Shown here piece after piece: positions 1-5,385 of a stretch of DNA of 10,886 nucleotides. This DNA is from DATHGT01 sp035317605. GTDB taxonomy: Bacteria; Methylomirabilota; Methylomirabilia; Rokubacteriales; CSP1-6. The notes below the pieces were generated by a model. That model did no database searches. It had not been told where the DNA came from and worked only from the letters and a program-made list of their open reading frames with translations. A program made the translations under genes and the position numbers. Position 1 is the first letter of the stretch. Every line of letters starts with the position of its first letter. The stretch is taken from contig DATHGT010000306.1 in assembly GCA_035317605.1 (NCBI GenBank), positions 1-10,886 on the forward strand, written 5' to 3'.

Positions 1-370
1 TGGTCGTCGCGATCGCGACGTGCCAGGCCAGCCGCGGATCGCCGGTGGCGAGCTTCACGGGCCCGAGCACGCCGAACACCATCGCGAACAGCGTGGGCGT
101 GTCGATCCCGAACGGCATCGCGGTGACGTCGTCGCGCCCGGTATCACGCATCAGCCGCACGGCGAGCCGCGTGTAGGCGAGATCGCCCACGAGCACGCCG
201 AGAGCGGTGCCAGGCACCATCTGGTAGAGCACGAGGTCGGCGGGGAACTGGAAGACGCCGATCAGCACGCCGGAGAGGATGACCAGCTGGGTGACGTTGT
301 CGAGGGTGAGCCCGAGAAACCCGTTGAGGTCTCCCGGCCGGATCCAGGCAGGACGCGTGGCCGGCGTCAA
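1..370 (-). CDS. Xanthine/uracil permease-like membrane protein, N-terminal part (runs off window)
   Basis: The visible 123 residues are the N-terminus of a polytopic permease-like protein. They contain PGDLNGFLGLTLDNVTQLVI, then a hydrophobic stretch, then MVPGTALGVLVGDLAY, and later GRDDVTAMPFGIDTP and FGVLGP. This pattern is typical of a putative permease family annotated as xanthine/uracil (AGZA/NCS2-like) transporters, which are inner-membrane proteins; the substrate of this subfamily is not established. The only start able to give the full family N-terminus is TTG at 370-368; the frame upstream is closed at 401-403 and offers no ATG or GTG. That TTG overlaps the TGA of the upstream 94-aa gene by two bases (TTGA), which suggests translational coupling. 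There is no strong Shine-Dalgarno sequence. The 3' end lies outside the window. Family assignment is fairly secure, substrate is not. Confidence 0.72.
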   Translation of the reverse strand, partial: MTPATRPAWIRPGDLNGFLGLTLDNVTQLVILSGVLIGVFQFPADLVLYQMVPGTALGVLVGDLAYTRLAVRLMRDTGRDDVTAMPFGIDTPTLFAMVFGVLGPVKLATGDPRLAWHVAIATT

Positions 371-651
371 GCGGCGGCGGCGCCGAGGTCTCTCACGACC
401 TCACGAACCCGTGCCGCCAGCGTGGCGCACCACTCGAGACTCCCGCGGTTCCGCGCGACGTCCGCGAACTCGAACTCGATCGGCGGCGCGAACCTCTCGC
501 CCAGCCGCACGCGCGCCGCGTACGACTTCCCTTCCCGCGCCTCGCCCGCCTCCAGCTCGACCTCGGCCCGCACGTTCTCCCGCTTGGCATGCGCCGCGAA
601 AAAGTTCTGCAGCCACCGCGCGACCTCGTCGTACGTCCCGCCCGAAAACAT
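367..651 (-). CDS. Hypothetical 94-aa protein upstream of the permease
   Basis: A small soluble-looking protein, about one quarter Ala and rich in Glu and Arg, with no signal peptide or membrane segment. I do not recognise a family. It reads as mixed alpha/beta: an amphipathic N-terminal helix (YDEVARWLQNFFAAHAKREN), alternating beta-like stretches (VRAEVELEAG, KSYAARVRLGERFAPPIEFEFADVA), then a C-terminal helix (LEWCATLAARVREVVRDL). That regular pattern, and its 2-nt overlap with the following permease gene, support real coding over the shadow frames on either strand. The ATG at 651 lacks a clear ribosome binding site and sits about 18 nt downstream of a strong hairpin (670-696), so expression could depend on read-through from nrdJ or on an unseen promoter. 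Function unknown. Confidence 0.6.
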   Translation of the reverse strand: MFSGGTYDEVARWLQNFFAAHAKRENVRAEVELEAGEAREGKSYAARVRLGERFAPPIEFEFADVARNRGSLEWCATLAARVREVVRDLGAAAA

Positions 652-669
652 GCGTGGATTCTAACAGGC

Positions 670-696
670 GCGGGGGACCAGCGACTGGTCCCCCGC
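670..696 (-). terminator. Strong hairpin downstream of nrdJ
   Basis: Perfect 12-bp inverted repeat, GCGGGGGACCAG / CTGGTCCCCCGC, with a 3-nt loop. It lies 29 nt beyond the nrdJ stop and just before the 94-aa gene. No U-tract follows on the minus strand, so it is not a canonical intrinsic terminator. It may act as a factor-dependent terminator, an mRNA 3'-end stabiliser or an attenuator for the downstream pair. A second small dyad (TGACGG-TGC-CCGTCA, 714-728) overlaps the nrdJ stop codon. Confidence 0.5.
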
Positions 697-725
697 CGTT
701 CGTCAATGACGCTTGACGGTGCCCG

Positions 726-3026
726 TCAGCACTCGTTGAAGCCGCAGGAGAGACACTTCTTGCAGCCTTCTTCGTAGATGAACGTCGCCTGGCCGCACTC
801 CTTGCAGAGGTCGCCGACGGCCTTCTTGCCGACCAGCGGAAGCTGCCCGGCGCCCTCCGGATTCTTGACCTGGCCGATGTGCTCGGACAGCGTGCGGGCG
901 ATCGCGTCGGGGAGCGAGAGGATCTTGCCTGGGCCGAAGCCCGTGGGCTGGCTGCCGCCGATGCGCGAGAGCTGGCTGATGACTTCTTCGAGGCGGCGCT
1001 GAGTCGTCAGCGGCGACGGCATCCTCAGCGTGAGCGAGATCAGCCGGCCGAGGGCCTCGGCCACGGCCATCGTGTCGGAGCCGCCCTTGCCGACCTGGAG
1101 GAAGACTTCGAACGGGTCGCCGTCGGGCGTCGAGTTGACGGTGATGAACGCGGTGCCGATCGGGGTGCCGATCCGATAGGTGGTGCCGGTCAGGCTGTGG
1201 GGCCGCGGCTTGATCACGATCGGGCCGGACGGCGCGGCCGGGGCCGCCGCTTCGGCCTTGTCCTTCTTGGCACCGACGCCGATGTTGAGCACCTGCTCGC
1301 CCTTGCAGCCGTCGCGGAAGACCGTGATGCCGAGGCAGCCGAGCTGCCAGGCGAGCTGGTAGGCGTGGGCGACCTCGGCCTCGGTGGCGTCGTTCGGCAG
1401 GTTGATGGTCTTCGACACGCCATTGTCGGTCGACTTCTGGAACGCAGCCTGGTGCTTGACGTGCCACTCGAAGCCGATGTCGTGGGCGGTCCGGAACACC
1501 CGCTCGGCCTCGGCCGGCACGCCGGGGATGTCGTGCAGGGTCCCGCGCCGGGCGATCTCGGCCATCAGCGCGTCCGAGAAGAACCCACCGTCGCGGGCGA
1601 GCTTCTCGAAGGTCTCGTTCACGAACGTCAGCACGCGCTCGCCGTCGTTCTGCTTGACCCGATGCTCGAAGGCCAGCGCGAAGATCGGCTCGACCCCGGA
1701 CGAGCAACCCGCGATCATCGAGATCGTCCCGGTGGGGGCGATGGTGGTCACGGTCGAGTTCCGAAGCGGCCGCCCGGTCTTGTAGATCGAGTGGCTCCAG
1801 TTCGGGAACGGCCCGCGCTCCTCGGCGAGCTTGGTCGACTGGTCGTGGGCCTTCTCGTTGACGAACGCCATGAGCCGACCACCGAGCTCGACCGCCTCGT
1901 CGCTGTCATACGGAATGCCGAGCATGAACAGCAGATCGGCCCAGCCCATGATGCCGAGCCCGATCCGCCGATTGGCCTTCACGGTGGCGTCGATCTCGGG
2001 CAGCGGATACGGGTTCATCTCGATCACGTCGTCGAGGAACCGCACGGCCAGCCGGATCACCCGCTCCATCTCGTCCCAGTCGACGCTCCACTCCCCACCC
2101 TCGCTCCGCCGCGCGAACTTGGACACGTTCAGCGATCCCAGATTGCACGCCTCGTTCGGCAGCAGCGGCTGTTCGCCACACGGGTTGGTTGCCTCGATCA
2201 TGCCGATCGACGGCGTGGGGTTGGCGGGGCTCTTGTTGATGCGATCGATGAAGACCATGCCAGGGTCGCCCGTCCGCCAGGCGGCACGGACGATGCGGTC
2301 GAAGACCTCGCGCGCCCAGAGACGCTGCGTCGCCTTGCCGGTGTGCGGGTTAATGAGGTCGTACTCCTCGCCGCGCTCGAGCGCATCCATGAACGCGTCG
2401 GTGGCCGCCACCGAGATATTGAAGTTGGTAATGCCGCCGTCGAGCTTGCATTCGATGAACTCGAGGATGTCCGGGTGGTCGACCTTCAGGATTCCCATGT
2501 TCGCGCCGCGACGGGTCCCACCCTGCTTCACGGCTTCGGTCGCGCTGTTGAAAACACGCAGGAACGACACGGGACCGGAGGCCCGGCCTCCGGTCGACTT
2601 CACGATGTCGTCTTTCGGTCGTAGGCGCGAGAACGCGAAACCCGTGCCTCCACCCGACTTATGAATTATAGCCGCCGCTTTAACCGAGTCGAAAATCTCG
2701 TCCATCGAGTCGCCGATGGGCAGCACGTAGCAGGCGGAATACTGGAGCCCGTTGCCCTTGCCCGCGTTCATCAATGTGGGCGAGTTGGGCAGGAACGTGT
2801 TGTCGGTCATGATCTCGTAGAAGGCCTCGGCGATCTCGCGCACCGCGGCCTGGCTGCGCCCGTAGCGGGCCTCGCCGGCGGCGATGGCCAGGGCCACGCG
2901 CCAGCACATCTCCTCGGGAGTCTCGACGACCTCCCCGTCCTTGCGCGTGAGATATCGCTCCCGCAGAACGCGCAGTGCAGGCTCGGTCCACGTGCCGACC
3001 TTCGACGGACGAGTTTCCGACAACAT
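726..3026 (-). CDS. nrdJ: Vitamin B12-dependent (class II) ribonucleotide reductase
   Basis: Reduces ribonucleotides to deoxyribonucleotides using adenosylcobalamin to generate a thiyl radical; cytoplasmic, oxygen-independent. With the start at 3026 the protein is 766 aa. The catalytic motif N281-P-C283-G-E285 holds the expected thiyl Cys and its Asn/Glu partners. C294 (NEACNLGSLN) and C99 (QYSACYVLP) match the redox Cys pair known from Thermotoga NrdJ (C322/N320/E324, C333, C134). Phosphate-binding APTGTISMIAG is at 430-440. A TSCPD-type domain spans roughly 604-710, and the C-terminus is Cys-rich (C741, C744, C755, C758, C761, C766), suited to a zinc site plus shuttle dithiol. The N-terminus begins directly with the R1 N-terminal helix domain, so no ATP-cone is seen. 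I chose the ATG at 3026 because AGGAG lies 9 nt upstream; the open frame extends 64 codons further but would run through the promoter. It appears monocistronic, closed by a hairpin. Confidence 0.96.
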   Translation of the reverse strand: MLSETRPSKVGTWTEPALRVLRERYLTRKDGEVVETPEEMCWRVALAIAAGEARYGRSQAAVREIAEAFYEIMTDNTFLPNSPTLMNAGKGNGLQYSACYVLPIGDSMDEIFDSVKAAAIIHKSGGGTGFAFSRLRPKDDIVKSTGGRASGPVSFLRVFNSATEAVKQGGTRRGANMGILKVDHPDILEFIECKLDGGITNFNISVAATDAFMDALERGEEYDLINPHTGKATQRLWAREVFDRIVRAAWRTGDPGMVFIDRINKSPANPTPSIGMIEATNPCGEQPLLPNEACNLGSLNVSKFARRSEGGEWSVDWDEMERVIRLAVRFLDDVIEMNPYPLPEIDATVKANRRIGLGIMGWADLLFMLGIPYDSDEAVELGGRLMAFVNEKAHDQSTKLAEERGPFPNWSHSIYKTGRPLRNSTVTTIAPTGTISMIAGCSSGVEPIFALAFEHRVKQNDGERVLTFVNETFEKLARDGGFFSDALMAEIARRGTLHDIPGVPAEAERVFRTAHDIGFEWHVKHQAAFQKSTDNGVSKTINLPNDATEAEVAHAYQLAWQLGCLGITVFRDGCKGEQVLNIGVGAKKDKAEAAAPAAPSGPIVIKPRPHSLTGTTYRIGTPIGTAFITVNSTPDGDPFEVFLQVGKGGSDTMAVAEALGRLISLTLRMPSPLTTQRRLEEVISQLSRIGGSQPTGFGPGKILSLPDAIARTLSEHIGQVKNPEGAGQLPLVGKKAVGDLCKECGQATFIYEEGCKKCLSCGFNEC

Positions 3027-3158
3027 AATGCCAATCTCCTCTCTCAGGCGCTTCGCGGGGTCTGCCCTGCGGTGTGCCGTGCGCCGTACCGGCTCGGCGA
3101 GAGGCTGCCAGGCCCCTCGACCCAGTGTACCCCAGTCCTCACCACATCTTGTGGTGTG
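3027..3158 (-). other. 5' leader of nrdJ
   Basis: About 130 nt lie between the predicted transcription start (about 3158) and the nrdJ ATG. The leader begins with the inverted repeat described separately and ends with the ribosome binding site AGGAG (3036-3040). I looked for the B12-box and other conserved cobalamin-riboswitch segments, and for TPP-like elements, and recognise none. The open frame in this leader lacks a Shine-Dalgarno sequence and does not resemble any RNR N-terminus. Confidence 0.45.
3140..3156 (-). promoter_or_regulatory. Candidate NrdR-type operator
   Basis: Perfect 7-bp inverted repeat with a 3-nt centre, CACCACA-TCT-TGTGGTG on the plus strand. It sits immediately downstream of the predicted -10, at the expected transcription start of nrdJ, where a repressor would block initiation. 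The core CACCACATCTTGTG resembles the CACWA...TWGTG layout of NrdR boxes that control RNR genes in many bacteria. A clear second box at helical spacing, usual for NrdR, was not found, so the factor could be another repressor. Confidence 0.5.
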
Positions 3159-3164
3159 CGGGAC

Positions 3165-3193
3165 GTTATCACGCAGAATGTAGGGCTCGTCAA
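3165..3193 (-). promoter_or_regulatory. Sigma70-type promoter of nrdJ
   Basis: Minus strand: -35 TTGACG (3193-3188), a 17-bp spacer, -10 GATAAC (3170-3165). The -35 matches 5 of 6 and the -10 matches 4 of 6 consensus positions at optimal spacing. Predicted transcription start is near 3158, at the edge of the inverted repeat. This placement also argues that nrdJ translation starts at 3026 and not within the promoter. Confidence 0.6.
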
Positions 3194-3242
3194 CAAAAAA
3201 CGTAGTCGTCCGCTTCACAAACCAAAATGAGGGCTTAAGGCC

Positions 3243-3270
3243 GGTGGATAACTGCGCGGTCTGTGGATGA
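3243..3270 (-). promoter_or_regulatory. Two DnaA-box-like 9-mers upstream of nrdJ
   Basis: Read on the plus strand, GGTGGATAA (3243-3251) and TGTGGATGA (3262-3270) each match TGTGGATAA, the complement of the DnaA box TTATCCACA, at 8 of 9 positions. They are in the same orientation, 19 bp start to start, and lie 50-77 bp upstream of the nrdJ -35. DnaA is known to bind the E. coli nrdAB promoter; its role here is inference. Confidence 0.35.
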
Positions 3271-3271
3271 C

Positions 3272-3313
3272 GGCGTTGCGCGCGGCGTCAAGTGCTAGCG
3301 GGCCCGCAACGCC
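3272..3313. repeat. 9-bp perfect inverted repeat
   Basis: GGCGTTGCG (3272-3280) and CGCAACGCC (3305-3313) flank a 24-nt loop containing GCTAGC. It lies downstream of glsB on the minus strand, beyond the larger quasi-palindrome, and directly next to the DnaA-like boxes. There is no U-tract on either strand. It could be part of a glsB 3' region or a boundary element; no function is claimed. Confidence 0.4.
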
Positions 3314-3355
3314 CCCTTCTTCAGAAAAGCACGCTGACCTTATCCGTCGGTGGGA

Positions 3356-3429
3356 TCCCGCGCCGGGGGCGAGCAGGCGTTGATACGTCGTGAGGACGCA
3401 TCAACCCTTCCTGCCCGCCCGTGTCGGGA
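3356..3429. repeat. 74-nt quasi-palindrome just downstream of glsB
   Basis: Nested arms pair over the whole stretch. The inner arms GTTGATACGTC / GACGCATCAAC (3379-3389, 3395-3405) have one G-T-type mismatch and a 5-nt loop. The middle arms GGGCGAGCAGG / CCTGCCCGCCC (3367-3377, 3410-3420) have one mismatch. The outer arms are TCCCG / CGGGA (3356-3360, 3425-3429). It begins 6 nt past the glsB stop. As RNA it would form a long rod with small internal loops. No U-tract follows, so it could be a factor-dependent terminator, a stabilising 3' structure or a dispersed palindromic element. Confidence 0.5.
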
Positions 3430-3434
3430 ACCGC

Positions 3435-3683
3435 TTACGCGCGCCGGGCGATCATCCGGTAGATGAACAACACGATCATCGCCCCGACCACCGCCATGAT
3501 GAAGCCCGCCGGCTCTCCGGGCCGATAGAAGTTCAGCGCCCGTCCGAGCCAGCCGCCGACCAGAGCGCCGACGATCCCGAGCACGACGGTCAGGATGAAA
3601 CCGCCGGGATCTCGGCCCGGCATCAGGAACTTGGCGATCACTCCGACGACGAGCCCGAATACGATCCAGAGAATGATGTCCAT
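3435..3683 (-). CDS. GlsB/YeaQ/YmgE family small membrane protein
   Basis: 82-aa inner-membrane protein of the transglycosylase-associated (GlsB/YeaQ/YmgE) family, usually linked to envelope or general stress; its molecular function is not defined. Three hydrophobic segments are visible, at roughly 2-18 (IILWIVFGLVVGVIAKF), 28-48 (GFILTVVLGIVGALVGGWLG) and 58-77 (GFIMAVVGAMIVLFIYRMI). The conserved MPGRDPGGF loop after the first helix and the Gly-rich second helix are diagnostic. Length is typical of the family. ATG at 3683 follows AAGGAG 7 nt upstream. The gene stands alone, divergent from the efflux operon, with a candidate sigma54 promoter about 120 nt upstream and a long quasi-palindrome after its stop. 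Confidence 0.92.
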   Translation of the reverse strand: MDIILWIVFGLVVGVIAKFLMPGRDPGGFILTVVLGIVGALVGGWLGRALNFYRPGEPAGFIMAVVGAMIVLFIYRMIARRA

Positions 3684-3805
3684 TGTCCGCTCCTTTCAGG
3701 TCCGATCCATCACGCCTACCGACCGCGTCTAGGCGACCCGCTGCTTGGCTGAGCGCTCGCGTTTCGAGATCCCGGGCCATGCAGTGTCTCCTGCCCCAGT
3801 CAGAG

Positions 3806-3822
3806 AGCGAGTCCCGTGCCAA
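3806..3822 (-). promoter_or_regulatory. Candidate sigma54 (RpoN) promoter reading toward glsB
   Basis: Minus strand TTGGCACGGGACTCGCT matches the sigma54 consensus YTGGCACG-N4-TTGCW except for one base (TCGC instead of TTGC). The invariant GG and GC are exactly 10 nt apart. It would start transcription near 3795, giving a leader of about 110 nt before the glsB ATG. No sigma70-like alternative of similar quality was seen for glsB. No enhancer-binding-protein site was identified. Confidence 0.42.
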
Positions 3823-3874
3823 CACGAGGCCCGCTCGGTTGACCCGACGCCGGCCGCTCCGCGTCGGAGCCTCG

Positions 3875-3883
3875 TGATATTCT
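3875..3883 (+). promoter_or_regulatory. Possible extended -10 of the efflux operon
   Basis: TGATATTCT has the TGn extension followed by TATTCT, 4 of 6 to the -10 consensus, in an otherwise very GC-rich stretch. It would place the start about 47 nt before the tolC-like ATG. There is no good -35 at 16-18 bp; the nearest TTGACC (3839-3844) is 33 bp away. Weak evidence. Confidence 0.3.
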
Positions 3884-3936
3884 CTGGCGCAGCACACGAT
3901 CGGCGAGCAGGAGTCGTCGAACCTCAAGGAGACTCG

Positions 3937-5352
3937 ATGAGGACCGCTTTCGCGGTGGTCGCGCTCGTTCTGGCCTGCGCCCTCGCCGCTCACGCCCAGA
4001 TGACCCAGACCCCGCCGCCGTCGACTGCGCCACCAGCGACAGCGCCGCCGTCGACTGCGCCACCCGCGACCGCCGCTCCGCCCGCTCCCCTGCCGGTCGT
4101 GGCGCCGCCGGGAGCGGCGCAGATCGCGGGACGATTGCTGGGTCTCGACGAGGCCGTGGCCATCGGGCTCGCGGGCCAGCCTCAGATCCAGGCGCGATTC
4201 TTCGACTACGCGGCGGCGCGTCATCGGGTGACCCAGGCGCTCGCGCCGATGCTGCCGCAGATCACGGGCACGGCGTCCGCATCGCGCGTCTCGCAGACCA
4301 CGCTGTCGACGTCGTCGACGACCGGGGCCACCGTGCCGATCAAGATCGACCGCCAGCCGAGCGACACCTTCCTCGCGCAGGTCTCGCTCTCCCAGCTCCT
4401 CTTCGACTTCGGCAAGACGCTGGCGGCGACCGACGCCGCGCGGAAGCTCGCCAGCGTCGCGCTGGAGAACGTCGAGCTGCAGCGCCAGCTCATCGCGCTG
4501 GCCGTTCGCGAGGCCTACACCAACATGAACCTGTCGAAGCGGCTGATCGCCACGGCCCAGCAGTCGTTCGACCGCGCCGGGCTCAACCTGCGCTCGGCGC
4601 GCGGGTTCTTCGACGTGGGCACGCGCCCGAAGTCCGACGTCGTGCGCGCCGAGGTCGACGTGGCCAACGCGCGGGTCGACATCATCCGGGCCCGCAACGC
4701 CGAGCGGCTGGCCCGCGCCGCGCTCAACACCGCCATGGGCATCGACATCGACATTCAGACGCAGGTGCAGGACAACCTGGTCTACGAGCCCATCCAGTTC
4801 GATCGCGCTCTGCAGCGCGCCGAGGCGCTGCGCCAGCGTCCGGAGAACCGCCAGTCCAAGCTCCAGGTGGAAGTGTCCGAGGCCCAGGAGCGCCTGGCCT
4901 TCCGGAACTTCTTTCCGAACCTGAGCGCGGTGGCCGCGTACGGGGGCACCCGCACCGAGCTGAATCCCAATTGGTCGGTCGGTCTCACCTTCTCTTGGAC
5001 CATGTTCGACGGCGGCGGCCTGGTCGGCAGGTATCAGGAGTCCCAGGCGAACCTGGACGCCTCGCGCGCCCGGCTCAAGGCCTCCGAGCTCGACATCATC
5101 CAGAACGTCGAGCAGGCGGAGATCAGCGCCGAGGAAGCCCAGGAGCGCATCCAGGCCACGCAGGCCGCGGTGGCCTCGGCCGAGGAGAACTTCCGGCTGT
5201 CCCAGGGACGATTCGACGCGGGCGTGGGGACGATCCTCGAGCTGACCGACGCCCAGCTCGCCCTCACCCAGGCGCAGAACACCGAGTCCCAGGCGCTGTC
5301 GGACTTCCGGATCGCGCTCTACCGGCTCGATAGGGCACTCGGCCGAAGGTAA
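3937..5352 (+). CDS. TolC-family outer-membrane efflux channel
   Basis: 471-aa outer-membrane factor that forms the exit duct of a tripartite pump. The ATG at 3937 is preceded by AAGGAG with 5-nt spacing and opens a clear type I signal peptide (MRTAFAVVALVLACALAAHA, cleavage after A20). The longer in-frame extension has neither. Residues 22-59 are a Pro/Ala/Ser/Thr-rich linker built from a tandem duplication. Two outer-membrane-efflux repeats follow, about 68-270 and 285-468, each with long coiled-coil helices (RVTQALAPMLPQITG; RLIATAQQSFDRAGLNLRSARGFFDVG and its counterpart AVASAEENFRLSQGRFDAGVGTILEL). The beta-strand segment SVGLTFSWTMFDGGG is typical. It is first in a four-gene operon with its adaptor, ATPase and permease. 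Substrate unknown. Confidence 0.93.
   Translation: MRTAFAVVALVLACALAAHAQMTQTPPPSTAPPATAPPSTAPPATAAPPAPLPVVAPPGAAQIAGRLLGLDEAVAIGLAGQPQIQARFFDYAAARHRVTQALAPMLPQITGTASASRVSQTTLSTSSTTGATVPIKIDRQPSDTFLAQVSLSQLLFDFGKTLAATDAARKLASVALENVELQRQLIALAVREAYTNMNLSKRLIATAQQSFDRAGLNLRSARGFFDVGTRPKSDVVRAEVDVANARVDIIRARNAERLARAALNTAMGIDIDIQTQVQDNLVYEPIQFDRALQRAEALRQRPENRQSKLQVEVSEAQERLAFRNFFPNLSAVAAYGGTRTELNPNWSVGLTFSWTMFDGGGLVGRYQESQANLDASRARLKASELDIIQNVEQAEISAEEAQERIQATQAAVASAEENFRLSQGRFDAGVGTILELTDAQLALTQAQNTESQALSDFRIALYRLDRALGRR
4014..4073 (+). repeat. In-frame 30-bp tandem duplication in the tolC-like linker
   Basis: Units 4014-4043 and 4044-4073 agree at 28 of 30 bases and encode the repeated decapeptide PPSTAPPATA after the signal peptide. 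The length multiple of three keeps the frame, so copy number could vary between strains without destroying the channel. Confidence 0.75.
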
Positions 5353-5385
5353 ATTCACGTCGTCGGTACGTCGTCTAAGTCTGTG

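Noticed and set aside
879..2624. 581-codon open frame on the plus strand inside nrdJ
   Set aside because: Antisense shadow of nrdJ, whose catalytic motifs are intact on the minus strand; the shadow protein has no family features.
3027..3158. Cobalamin riboswitch in the nrdJ leader
   Set aside because: No B12 box or conserved core could be found, although a B12-dependent enzyme is encoded downstream.
3027..3218. 64-codon N-terminal extension of nrdJ
   Set aside because: It would run through the predicted promoter and operator, does not resemble any RNR N-terminus, and the internal ATG at 3026 has a good ribosome binding site.
3745..3936. 64-codon N-terminal extension of the tolC-like gene
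   Set aside because: It hides the signal peptide, lacks a ribosome binding site and overlaps the putative promoters; ATG 3937 has AAGGAG at the right distance.
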